From Apiospora phragmitis (taxonomy: Eukaryota > Ascomycota > Sordariomycetes > Amphisphaeriales > Apiosporaceae): a stretch of DNA of 64,000 nucleotides. The stretch covers positions 62,001 through 126,000 of the forward strand of contig JAQQWL010000009.1 in assembly GCA_038363925.1 (NCBI GenBank), read 5' to 3'. The notes under the pieces were generated by a model. The model saw nothing but the letters and a program-made list of their open reading frames with translations, did not search any database and was not told where the DNA came from. Below are positions 23,046-34,845 of the stretch, in pieces. Each line of letters begins with the position of its first letter. The first letter of the stretch is position 1. The translations under genes were made by a program, and so were the position numbers.

Positions 23046-24301
23046 TCAAGACACCTGAATAACCACCTTCCCAAAGTGCCCGCCCCGGAACAGGTACTGA
23101 AACGCCTCCTTGGTCTCCTCAAACTGGAACACCTTGTCCACGACCGGGTGAATCTGCTTTCCACTCTGCGCGTCGCCCGTGTACACGCACCGCAGCATCT
23201 CCTCGAACCGCTCCCGGCTCCCGTTCAATATCCCCTTGAGCGTGACGTTGCGCTTGAGCGCGAGCACGTTCGTGTTCATCCTGTTGCCGGGCGCGTCCTC
23301 CTTGCCGGACAGGTACCCGATGCAGGAAATCAAACCGCCGAATGCGACGCACTCGAACGACTTGGCCAGGATGTGGGCCCCGCCCGTCTCGAAGACGACG
23401 TCGGCGCCCTTGCCGTTAGTGAGGGACAGCACTTCTTCGTGCCAGTCGGGCGTCGTCTTGTAGTTGATGGTGTGGTCGGCGCCCATCTTGCGCGCGCGCT
23501 CGAGCTTGGCGTCCGAGGAGGAGGTGATGATAGCTAGTGCGTTGGTCGAACGTCAGTCAGTAAGTCCCCTTTCACCGGGGCAAGGACGTTTTAGAAAAAA
23601 AGAAGAAAAAAGGTACAACGACTTACTCGTCAGCCCCAAAGCCTTAGCAATCTGCAGCCCCGAAACTGCCACCCCGCCGGTCCCCTGCAGCAGCACGACC
23701 TTGTCCCGGCCCCTCATCGGCTCCCCCAGCGGCTGGAACGAGTTGATGCTCATCCAAGCCGTGACGGTCGCGATGGGCAGGCACGCCGCCTCCTCGTCCG
23801 ACAGGTAGTCGGGCACCTTGACCAGCCCCGTGGCCGGGAAGATGCGGTACTCGGTCAGGCAACCGGTTAGGGGCAGACCCAGGCCCGACGCCATGTCGGC
23901 CGCGACGATCTGGCCCCGGACGTGGGTCTGATTGAAGGTGGCCATGACGCGGTCGCCCTCCTGGAAGCCTTCGACCTTGTCGCTGCTGCCGGATATCTTG
24001 GTGATGGTGCCGCAGATGTCGGAGCAGGGCACAAGGCCGTTCTGGTCCGCCGGGACGCCCTTGTGGTGCTTGTACAGGCCCATAGCCACTGCCACACTCG
24101 AACCGTCAGCGACATCCTCCCGGTCCCTGTTAGGAGAAAGGGGGAGGGGAGGGATTACTTGCCTTCGGTATCACGGTAGTTCAGCGACACCCGGTTGATC
24201 TTGACGAGGACCTCCCCCTCCTTCAGCCCCTCGGGCATGGGCGCATCCTGCACCAGCTTGAGGTTCTCCAACCCATCTTGGTTCGTGACCCACTGCTTCA
24301 T
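23046..24301 (-). CDS. Zinc-type alcohol dehydrogenase-like oxidoreductase (MDR superfamily)
   Basis: Medium-chain dehydrogenase/reductase, quinone-oxidoreductase/zinc-type ADH-like, NAD(P)H-dependent. Exons on the minus strand: 24301-24163, 24088-23627 and 23533-23046; 362 residues, all in frame. N-terminal GroES-like fold: EVLVKINRVSLNYRD, then LVPCSDICGTI and GDRVMATF. Rossmann part: LLQGTGGVAVSGLQIAKALG, then SSSDAKLERARKMGADHTINYK. The C-terminus is RGGHFGKVVIQVS. The four-Cys structural-zinc lobe of classical ADHs is absent. Intron 1 appears to use a GC donor (AAG|GCAAGT at 24162) paired with CAG; the GC site is the only one there that keeps phase and yields RDTEVAMGLY. The substrate is unknown. 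Confidence 0.88.
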
Positions 24302-25209
24302 TTTTTTCGGATAAATCGATTTTTGATAGCAGTTGCTTGTTTACTAATTAGCTCGCTCGCTCGCTAGTTATTAGTGAGATGCGATCGCGGTTAAGGGGTA
24401 GTAGAAGTAGTAGTAAGTAAATAGTTAGGTGTGACTTGTGTGACGAGATCTCGGGTATGCCATATGTTAACAAGTTATACAAACAGATTCGACCCGGGAA
24501 GAGGGGAAAAGAGGGAAGGTTGCATGCCGAAGCGGCAGAGGTCAGGAAAGCCCGCAACCCGCCACACCCGTCGGCATTTGCTCAGGCCTTTCTCGTCATC
24601 TCTTCCGTTTTCGGTAACGACCGCGCCGAATAGTTTCCATGCGGATCTCACGGAGTCCACTCCGATCCACACACAGGGCTAGCTTATCGAGTTACAATTC
24701 GGGAATTAAATCTGCCAGTCTAACATAAAAGATGGGGGGCTTTCGGTGGCCCCCGATGACACCATGATTGAGTAATGGCATTCCGGCAAACGTCACCCTT
24801 TCACGCTTCATTACTCAGGGGACCATGAGCCCAGGATTAGTCAGTAGAGCCCCCTATACGATGATTGTCATTATCATTCATTGGATGGCTATCTAGGTAA
24901 ATTTTCTCTGATATGTACATGTACAGCTCTTTGGAGTCGGCTCATCTAAAACATGGAAGCCTCGCGTACTTTTCCAACAGAAAGACTGCATACAGTGTAC
25001 GGTTGGTTGGTTCAAGGTTCCCGCCCTCCACCCGCTAGGTAAATAATCAGGGTATCTCCGTTTATGACCATGGTAAAAACGTGTTTGCAAAATCGCTTGT
25101 CGTAAAAATTGGACGGTACATATATCCAGCTGTTTCCGCTGATTCAATCTAGGGAGCAAGCCATTCGGATCAGGCAGGCAACCTACGGTTCTTCTTCTTG
25201 CATGGTTTC
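24302..25209. other. Intergenic region
   Basis: Between the oxidoreductase start and the end of the F-box gene. As written, the F-box reading frame runs on to 24893, but that extension is most likely an artefact of a frame break at 25228-25232. Confidence 0.55.
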
Positions 25210-28059
25210 TTATCGAAGGCCCTTGGGCCCCCTTTTCGACGACGAACCCCACTGGTTGCCGGGCCCGGCGGTTCCTCACTCCCCTGGGCGGCATCATGGT
25301 GGCCTTCTTATTGCCTATCTTGCTCTGGCCCTGGCCTCGCACGTCATAGCCCCATCGTGTGACGCCGCCGCCGTGGACCCAGGGCTCCAGGTTGCGGCAC
25401 TGGCTCACGTCGCACCACACGAGCTGACCGCAGCCGTCGAGGACGCTCTCGATACCCATGGCCGTGACACGAACACAGCCTCGGACGCTCAGGCGCTCGA
25501 GGTCATTCAGATGCAGGGCGATGCAGGCGAGGCTGTTGTCGCTGACGGCGCTGCCGCAAAAGGCCATCTTGAGCTCCTGCAGCTTAGGCAGGCCGAGGGC
25601 CACGACCTCTGTCGCGGTATCCGAGAGTGCGCAGCAGAAGGAAAGGTCCAGGTGGGTCAGAGCCTTTGCCGAGTTGGCCAGTGCGATGATGGCATTGTCG
25701 GAGAGGTAGGTGCAATCGGCCAGGCACAAGCGCGTGAGGTTGGCAAACCGATACGGTGTCCATGTCTGGAACCCGGCATCGGTGATCGAAGTGCAGCGCG
25801 TGAGCGAAAGCGACTCAATGCGTGTGGAAGCGTGGGCAGCCAGATGGGCCATCGATCGGTCCGTGATGTGCTTGCAGTACGACAAGTTCAGCCGCTTCAG
25901 CTTGGGGCAGCCGACGACGGTCCCAGGAGGAGGCAGCATGACAGTCTGCATCTGTGGCTTCTGTCCTCTCACGCGCGAATTCGATATCACGACCTGCTTC
26001 GTTGCCTGGGCATGTTCCGGTACAACCCACCCGACGACTCGGGCAAGCAGATTGTCTCCCACCTTGCGGCAGTTGCTCCAATCCACTTCCTCGAGTCCCT
26101 TGGCATGCTCGCTCATGTCGAGGATCTGGTTGGCAGATACGTCCCACACGGACTTCATCTTCCATATTTTGATGTTCTTCCCACACGTCTTCCAGAGAGC
26201 CGAAAAGCCCTCGTCGGTGACGTGAAAGCAGTTGCTAAGATCTACCGACCGAGGACGAGTTCCGAAGAAAGGAGCCAGTATCTTGACAAGGACATGGTCC
26301 GTCACCCGTCTGTTGTGGGGTGTCAGGTCGACCACTGTGCACAGCCTGGGAGATGTTATCAGGAGCTTGCGCCATCGCGTGGAAACCAGTCGAAGCCGCA
26401 TCAACTCGGGGATGCTCATGTATTGAAAGATGGAAACGAGAATATCTTCGGGCAGTAGCGATTGCTCCATGCTGGCAGGTCTGTGCGGGAGTATCCTTGC
26501 CTTCTTCGACGGTCCTTCCGAGTCGGGGGAGGATGGGATCCCATACCGGATGGGCGTGGAAATCTCGATAGTGCGATGCCGGATCCCGTTGGCAGTAGGT
26601 GCCGTAGAAGGAGAATCGGCCGGGGGCGTGGGCGGCGCAAAAGATCCGCGCCGACGGTTCCTCATGTTTTCCATGTCGACGCTCAGGAAAGGGTCCGGGT
26701 CTTTCGACAAAATCGGATCCGAGTCGTCCTTGGCCGGCGATACTGGCAGCGACGGGTTGTGGAAAATGACTTGCGGCGTGATTTTGACGGGGGTTGTGGG
26801 AGTGCCAGGTCTGTCCAGCTTTTGTGCATCCACCATCTCGACATCTTCGTCCGTAGGCTTGATTCTGGTTCTGGCCGTATCCTCCACTTGCTTCCGTATT
26901 CCGGGAGGACAGCGTTTCCACAGTTCGTCGAGGGCATTGCCTGGAATCATCAAGCACTCGACCGTGGTAATAGAACGAACCGTGGCCGTTCGCCTACGCG
27001 ACAAGCCGAGACTCGACACCTCGCCAAAGTATTGGCCAGCGCGAAGTCTAGGCCGAATGTACGAGGAGCGTGTGACGCGTCTCGTTGTTGGCGCTTCCTT
27101 CTTCGGCGTGTCGTGTATGACTTCGGCCTCGCCCCGGACAATAAAGTAGATCTCGTTGCCCGGGGTGCCCTGCTGGACGATTTCCGTGAAGGGTTGGTAG
27201 GTTTTCGGCTGAGCGCTCATGCCCAGGAAGTGAAGAACGTCGGGAGGCAGCGTGGAAAACAGAGGCAGCTCCTTCAGCGTTTGCCGCACATTGACGAAGC
27301 CGCTTCCCAGAGCGCTCCCGGCCGCTGGGTCCTCAATGACGCCTGGGCTTGGCGACTTCCGTTTCTTGTGGTTGACCACTGCTCCCTCTTTGATAGCCCC
27401 GACCTCACCCGTGGAAACAGCCCCGGGCGCGACTTCTCGGGACATCATATGCTTGTTGCCCGGGGACCTTCCTGGCGCTTTTTCTTCAAGATGGTCAAGC
27501 GCTCGTGGGCCTCGTGTCGTATGGCCTTTTCCATGTCGGGAAACCTCGGAAGCTCGAGCTGGAGGTCCTCCTTCTTCAATACGAGAAGCAAGCACTTGGT
27601 GCGGGCGATGATCGTAGCCGTCCGCGGCATGTCCATCAAAACTCCAATCTCTCCAAAGAAAGCCCCGGGCTTTAGTTCTGCGTGTATCGCTTCACCGTCG
27701 CGCGAAGTCACAGCCACAACGCCCCGGACTAGCCAGTACATTGCCTTGGCCTCGTCGCCTTCCGTCAGGACGTGGTCATGTGCCGAGTGGACCTGGGGCC
27801 GTAGGTGCTTGCCGATGGCCACGAGAAACTCTTCTGGTGCCGACATGAAAAGCGGGAATGAGCGCATGCGATCCAAAAGATCCAAGGGCATGTCCTTGAT
27901 GGTCGAGGCAGTCAAGGGGGATGGCCGCATAGGCCGGGTGGGATTCGTCTCAACATTAAAGGATCTGATCAGCGACGCAGAGTCGGGAACTGCCACGCCG
28001 GCTGGGTGATGGGCCAGGGCCCTGTAGGCCGAGGCCGTGGAGCTGCGATTCCGCCTCAT
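25210..28059 (-). CDS. Protein with two cyclic-nucleotide-binding domains, F-box and leucine-rich repeats (two frame breaks)
   Basis: Single-exon gene, about 949 residues after correction. Domain order: cNMP-binding domain 1 (about 65-180; phosphate cassette FFGEIGVLMDMPRTATI), a linker, cNMP-binding domain 2 (about 280-410; YFGEVSSLGLSRRRTATV), a disordered Pro/Ser linker, an F-box (LLPEDILVSIFQYMSIPELMR, where the first 20 residues carry the core), then LRRs such as LKRLNLSYCKHITDRS and LTHLDLSFCCALSDTA. F-box proteins recruit substrates to SCF ubiquitin ligases, and the cNMP domains suggest nucleotide-gated control; both roles are inferred. Breaks: one between 27445 and 27520 (one base short), and one surplus C in the C5 run at 25228-25232. 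Discounting the latter gives the ending VEKGPKGLR and a stop at 25210. Both are probably sequence errors. Confidence 0.85.
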
Positions 28060-31000
28060 GACTTCTGCCGGGTGGGCAGCCGAGCCGCTGCTAGGTGGCC
28101 AGATCTGTCAATGCCAAACACCTTGGTCGGCGCGGATCCCCTTGATCTCTCGGGTAGACTGCGAATGGCCGTAACTCCCGGTCGCGGCAAATTCTTGAGC
28201 TGGTGTAACCGAACGGCTGATAATTTAGGCAAGTAACGGGTTCATGCTCTACCCCGGCCGGTCGCCAGGAGGATATTCCACGCAAGGGTTGTGTAGTCGC
28301 AGAACCAAAAGCGACAACAGTTGGAACAGACGGGCTTCTTCCAAAAAGCATGCACACAAAAATGTTATTGGACGAATCGCAAGGTGGCGAGACGGGGGGC
28401 GGTCGAGATCAACGCGGCTCAATTCTGGACAAGGGCGGAGCGTGTTTATCCACAGAAGCTCAAGCGAGTTGGTGATTGCGGGGACTCGGGGTCGCTAATG
28501 TCTGCCGTCAATTGGCGGTAAGGCTCAAGGGGGTTCGTTGCGCCGAGCGACAAGCCGTCGCTGGTGTAGAGGCTTTTCGGCGGGCGGGAAACTTCAAGAG
28601 CGTCGCCTGAATTCGTTTGACGACGTGGGGTTGATTCGAAACTCGTTTCTACTGCCGGCTGAGCTTTGGGTGTCAGCATACTCCAAGACAACATCCAAGA
28701 CAGGCGCTACTGCGCCGCCGCTTTCTGACACCGCAAGACAAGACTTACAGCGACAACAGGCTCGCAATTGAGTTTGGACAGCCAGGCTGTGGTGGTTCAT
28801 GGGCTCAAAAATAGAGACGGTATCGGTGTATACTTGGTCAATACAAGCTGCCGTCGTCACAACAGCACGCGAGCAGTCTGGACCAAGCAATTCCGGCGGT
28901 CCGAGGTATAAAGCGTGGATTTGGATTTTGGATTTTTGCCCAGAGAAGGTATCGGTATCTATCGGGCAATGGTTACACAAGGGGTGCTGGCATACAAACA
29001 AGCAACAACAATGGCAAAACAAGCATGCATCTGGTGAGACAAGCAAAGATTATGACGGCGTCCCGGGAGCAAAAAAGAAAACAGGCAAGGAGGTCAATGT
29101 ATAATGTATGGGTAAGGGTATGATGGGTTGCAGGTTCACTAGTGACCTGGCCTAGAGGAGTAGGTACGAGTAGAGCGCGTACCGCCAATTGATGTGCCAG
29201 GCTGGGAGTGGGAAGGGGGCAAAAGGTCACGGGGGGTTGACGTAAAGCGAGCGTACCTGAGAAGTAACCTATATCCTGGCTATTGAAGTTTGTAGGGCAG
29301 AATAGAAGGAAGGCCACGGATTGGTATCTGGTCAATGAGGAGATGTCGTGATCATGGGCGCGTGAAAGATGAGCGGTAGGTGTGAAACCAAGTCAAGAAG
29401 TCGGGAGCGGTCTTGTGTTGTCTTGACCCGTTTCCAACTCTCGCTCTCTCCCCCTTTGCTTTGCTGCTGTCGTCGCCTACTTCGGCGGGAAGCTGGAGGC
29501 TGGAGGCAAGGGTAGTGGAGTGGGGAGCTCTCTGTTGTCAGAGGGAAAAGCAGCAAGAGATACAGGAGCTGTACCGTAAATAGGACCGCTCTATGTGCTA
29601 GTCGCCATTGTCTTGTCTCAAGCTTGAGGGTCTTGACGGGGTCATTGAGTGGGCCGAGCCGGAGGGTATTGCTTAGGTTAATCGAAGGCGTGCACGTCTC
29701 TACGGCGAGGAGGAGGAGGTCAGAGCTTCTTCTTCGTCGTCTTCTTCCTCTGCTTCTTCTGCTTCTCCTCCTTGTCTGTCTTGGGATAAGGGCCCCTAGG
29801 CGCACTAGGCACAAGCAGCAGCACGAGGCACGGACTGGCCCTTGGCCCATCGGAGTCTAAGCTTATGAGTGGTACTCCGTAGCTCGGTTCTGATTGTGTG
29901 TGTGGTGAGAGCAGCGAGAGGGACGAAACGAAAGGATGGCGGGAAGAGGCAATGAGGGGGGAAGATAGATGGAAATGGATAGGATAGAGAGGGGCCGTCA
30001 CTAAACCGTACCATACGGCTGAGCCGGTTGGGTGCTAAGAAGTTGGGAAAGGGTACCCTGTCCTTGGGGGTCGATCAATCATTTAAAGTGCAGTCGGGAA
30101 ATCCATGATGATGATGTTGGCATGGAAAACAGCGAAACCATAGGTACCAGGAAATCTTTTATTTTTATTTTTAGTTACGGTACAGGTAAGCACGAACTGT
30201 GGCCAATGACCCTTCTGCAAAAATGGTGTCGCAGCAAGACATTATATGTATGCAGTGCGACTGCAACGGGAGGTCAGCCTGGCCGGTTCAATTGATTCGA
30301 TGGGGTGTGCGGGATGGCTTCTAGAAAGAAAAAAGCTCAAGCCGCAAGACTCAGGTCGAACGATTTCTATCTGATTGGCAGAATGCCATCAACCTCGAGA
30401 GGGTGTTTGGGTGTGCACTGGCACGGTTGCAGCGAGGCAGGTGCACGCACCTGTAGGAGACCAGGACCCTGGAACTAGGGACGCTGCCGGTGCAGTGCGC
30501 CAGCGAGGGGGAAAAGGTGGGATGGTCACAGTGATAGCAGTTCGGCTGCCGCTCTTCCCAGCGGCAGCAAATGTAACCTGGAGTGTGCTTCGTGGGATAT
30601 CAATTCCATTTCGTGCGCCTGCGACAGCGACAAAGTCGGTTGCGAGGTCGCATTGGGGAATGGGATTGGCAAGGAAGTACCTACAACCGAGCCCCCAATT
30701 GCTAGACTACCTTCCCCCGCCCCCGACATACGTAAGGCCAATCTGTCTGGCATTTGGTTTTATTTTAGTGATACGGCTCCCGGGAGCACGGCTGCACATC
30801 ATCAATTGGTAGTGTCACCGCTAGAGCCAAGTGCTGACGAGTAGCGCCGGAGCCTGTGCTTCAAGTTGAGTGAGCTCCTCTCGCGCTGCCCGGCCAGGCG
30901 TGCAGGGCTGTTTCTTCTTCTTCCGAGTGCTGTACATGTACAGTAAGTAGCAGGTAGCAGTACTGCAATTAGAAGTGTGCAGACGAGAGGACGATATGAC

Positions 31001-32861
31001 TTCCTTGGCGATGACGATATCGACAGGCACGTAATCTGCAATCCCGGCCTGTAAGGGACATTGCTTTCCTGACGTCGAAAAAGGGAGCAATGGGCGCAGC
31101 GCGGCTTGGCCATGTGTGGTTCTTTCATCAGTGTCTGTGGGCGTCGTGTGACGGTTCAGCAAAAGAATGGAAAATGGCTGATGAATTTGGCCCGCCCGAC
31201 GGTGGCTGTTCGCCCATCCAACGGCCTACCGTAAACGACGCTCATTTTCTTTTTTTCTCTTTTTTTCTTGGGATTATTGCGTTCCATCCATCCAACATCG
31301 GCTGAACTGAACAGAGCTTGTCGATATACGATAGGACGACCCCATCTACCATGTACAGCTGCTCAGATCGCTTCGAGGTACACACAACACGACATGTGCA
31401 ATTCGGATGACCCGTCCGCTGTCTTGTCCTCTTCTCAGATCGGGCCCCCTAGCTGCTCACTAGAGTGTCGAGCACTGTTTCGTGTCGCTGGTTTTTTCCC
31501 AAGCGTCGAAACCCCATTTCCCATCATTTCGAGCAAGGCCATCATGGGTGTTTGCCATGCAAAGAACCAACAAATGCCATACGCATGTTGATGATGGAGG
31601 CTCGCCTCACTTTTCCCCCGAGCATCACCTGCAACAGGGGAGAGAAGCGAATGGCTTTCCCAAACCTAGCCGGACAGCCCTGTAGATCGGGGGTTCTTTT
31701 CACATGTGTTTCTTCAGGCGGGACATCCCTGCAATTGTCCGTGGCTCAGTGTTTCAGCACACTTCGGACGGGGTTTTCGAGAACAATTCTAGCGCTGCGG
31801 CGCTGCAAGGAGGGGGGCTCGATTGTTTCATTCGACGGAACCCCACCAGTTTCTCTTTCCCAGTCGGTATCGCGAGATCTTCTGCGCGTCCAATTCCAAA
31901 TCCAATCGAAGTTGATAAGTGACTCCATATGCCGCTAGATTTGCACGATATTTATGGTATTCCACACGCACTTGCTCGTCGCCATGTCCGTTTTAGCCGG
32001 CAATACAGACCACACATTGATTGCTAATCTGGAGCCGCCAAAGCTGAAGGAGATTATTATTAATAGTAGAGAACACCCGAGTCAATTGGTCGTACTACGC
32101 CAGCACCAGATGAACAAGTCCGAGGGAACGTGCAACGAAACCGGACATGCCCTGGTCGTTGATCTGAAGAAGGAAACAACTCTTGACTCGAAGACTCCTT
32201 TCTAGAATGGTAGATGCAGATCAATGTATCGTGTCGTTATTCTAGCGCATACGAGAAGGCGTCTAAGCAGATACCCAAATGATGACATCCGACGCCATGG
32301 TGGCGGTTTCCAGCCTCGTCAAGTTTTATAGGAGAGCAAGACGTTGTACATAACGTCTCAATACCAATTTTTTGCCTCCCATTGCGTTGTAATGGTGCAG
32401 CGGTATTTGAGGGGTGTTTGAAAACCTTTGCCATATCACTAAGATCGGAGCGAGAGAAATATCCAACTTCGACGGTGATCGATTTCCACCTTCGCCTGAC
32501 CTAGGTACCTTAGCATTCTCTCCCGCTGTTACAGAGCCAGGGCTGTTATCAGTTTATCTAAGTACTGTGTTCGACAAGAAAAGTAGATCTAGCAATGCAA
32601 AGAAGAGTGTACTGTGAATTATTTGATTGGGATGTCAATTGAAAGAATGATTCGAATACCTTATGCATTTGGGTCGTTATGCCAGTACCCAAACGCCTCC
32701 ATCTCGACTTGTGGCTGAGGGTATATCCAAAGCCCAAACTGAGGTCTCTTTCTCTTCTCTCTCTCTCTCTCTGTGTGTGTGTCTGTGTGGGATCCTCCAT
32801 ACATCTCTTAACACCATTTGAAATGCCCTCTCTGCTTTGCTTTGCAACCCAAATTCCCCCA
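28060..32861. other. Long region without a recognisable gene
   Basis: About 4.8 kb of normal-GC, non-RIP sequence. Several ORFs of 60-170 codons exist but are low-complexity or compositionally odd (Arg/Ser- or Leu-rich), with no domain. It contains CTT/CTC-rich tracts near 29720-29780 and a CT/GT microsatellite at its right end. It may hold the long 5' leader and promoter of the cNMP/F-box gene, or non-coding transcripts. Confidence 0.4.
32752..32790 (+). repeat. CT/GT microsatellite
   Basis: A run of CT dinucleotides followed by GT dinucleotides. It would be translated as an Arg/Glu repeat in the run-on frame of the neighbouring minus-strand gene, which argues that the frame is not real there. 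Confidence 0.85.
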
Positions 32862-33783
32862 TCACACCTGAGGAGTGACCCTCTCCCTCGCCTCCTGCCG
32901 CATCAACCCCCTCAACCGCCGCATCTCCTCCCTCCCCCGCCACCACCCGCGCCCGCCTCCGCTCCGCCTCGAGCACCCGCCTTCCATCCACGACATCATC
33001 ATCAAAGTCCCCGCACCGCCGCCTCGCCGCGGCCACGCACAGATAGTGCGCCAACATGTCCCGGGGCCAGTGCTGCCCCTGCCTCTGGCCGCGGCACCGG
33101 TCCTGGGCCCAGACGCCGAACTGTGCGACGATGTGTTGCAGCTTTCGGTCCGAGGCCTCGTCACTGGTGCGCAGTGTGTAGATGTCGCGCACGAGCTGCC
33201 CGAAGGCTTCCTCCTCGAGGCGGTGGGTGGCGCCGTGCGGGCCCAGCCGGAAGGGCACGTACGAGACGAGGCACTGCTTGAAGAGGTGCAGGGCCAGCGG
33301 CCGCAGGGGCGGGGTGTGAAGGTAGATGTCCACGTGGTACCGCAGGTCGTCGATGCAGACGTCGAACTCGGGCCGCCATGGTGGTTTGTTGTTGTCATTG
33401 TTGTCATTATTATTGTTGTCGTCGTCATTTATATCGGCCATGACGTCGCCGTTCTCGTCGACGCCGCCGTGCTGCTGCTGTTGCTGCGGCAGCGTGTCGT
33501 CGTCCTTGCTCATCAGAGCCTCGGCCGGGTCCACGTCCTCCGGCAGGGCGGTGTAGTAGTCATGGCGGAGCGAGCCGAGGCGTATGGGGGCCGGGTCGCT
33601 CTCGCGGGGGGACTGGAACTGGACCAGATGGGGCGGCCCGTTACGGTGGCGATGACAGCAGACCCCGATTGAGGAACATAGTGCATAGTCCTTGAGCAAA
33701 ACGGGAAGGCGCTGCGTGAGCTCGTGAAGGTCACGACGCAACGGCGCTCCCAAGTCGTTGATTTGTACCGTGAATCGATCCAT
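32862..33783 (-). CDS. Hypothetical protein (one frame break near C-terminus)
   Basis: Minus-strand gene starting at 33783 (MDRFTVQINDLG). No family recognised with confidence. The segment FDVCIDDLRYHVDIYLHTPP, LALHLFKQCL, then YTLRTSDEASDRKLQHIVAQFGVW, DMLAHYL loosely recalls the helical part of fungal BTB/POZ-like proteins; this is a weak inference. The middle holds a Gln run and an Asp/Asn-rich tract. As written, the frame runs through the microsatellite to 32677. Discounting one G of the G5 run (C5 on plus, 32934-32938) instead gives the ending EEMRRLRGLMRQEARERV and a stop at 32862, with 306 residues in whole codons, which looks more natural. Confidence 0.6.
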
Positions 33784-34845
33784 GATGAGATCTCGACTGG
33801 TGAATGTCGATATATGTATATGTATTCGATTCAATACCAAAGATGACAATGGTAATAGTAATACTCAATAGGTCAGGAGGATCGTCGTAGATCGTTCTAA
33901 TGTGTGATTCGAATATAGTCCAAGTCTCAATAAGTAGATTGACTCCAAGAGGCAGGAAAGAAGGTGTCACTGTTGTATGATGAAATGAAGTCCAGGAATT
34001 ATTTTTCCTTCCATTTGCGTTTTACTTATATGTCCCGCTGCCTGGGCCTTCGGAGATACACCTACATGACCTGCTGGTGGACCTCGACCCGACAATCGTA
34101 CATGGTAGCCGTGATAAGCCATATTTCCATTAAACTTAAAAGGGGGCAGAAGGTATACAAGACCCGTCGGGGCATCGTTTCGCATCTAGCCCTGTCACTA
34201 GCGACTTGAGTTGTCGGAATCCCGGGTAAGATGAAGAAAATCTGCAGTTTATACTTTGCTAGAGACGAACTGTAGAAGACAGCCTAAGGAATCACCCCTT
34301 TCGTAGCTTTCTCGGGCCATATGCTCTCCAGTTTAGGTGAACGAAACTCACTCGCCCGGGCCAAGACACGGGAGCTCACCAATGCCATTCAATAGCCAAA
34401 GGTCCATACGAGAACGAGCCTTATCGTTCCAGATCAGGACATCTGGCTATACTTTAGCGTAGATGTAGTTCCCCAACAATGGTAAGGCAAGTACTCCTGA
34501 TGTCCATATCGTAGTACAGTGCTTAGGTAATACGACGTTGAATATCAAGGGTAGTCAAATTTAACTTTGGTTACGAATTCGATACCGGGATGACAACACC
34601 ACTGTGGGGCATTGATACACGTCGTAGGTCAGACCACACTAACAAGTGATTGTAATGGATGAATAATTACCGTGCTCTGCCCGAACTAGTATATACATTA
34701 CTGTCGAGTCTCTCTCTTCGTCTCTCTCCCGGGCTCCAACTCCATCGCAATGCGGACTAAGCTCAACAGCTTTCATTGGGTATGTATGCATGCGTCGTGT
34801 CCCACGTCAGGTATCCTAACCATCCAACAATAAGAACTAGCAGCT
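33784..34845. other. Intergenic region
   Basis: About 1.06 kb between the hypothetical gene start and the VTA1 stop. No gene or RNA recognised. Confidence 0.5.

Noticed and set aside
24893..25209. C-terminal extension of the F-box/LRR protein in the frame as written
   Set aside because: It arises after the G5 run at 25228-25232; discounting one base gives the natural family ending KGPKGLR and a stop.
25109..28009. Two long plus-strand ORFs (449 and 515 codons)
   Set aside because: Antisense to the cNMP/F-box/LRR gene; no domain, and the minus-strand reading is far more convincing.
29332..29850. 172-codon minus-strand ORF in the gene-poor region
   Set aside because: Arg- and Leu-rich translation of low-complexity DNA.
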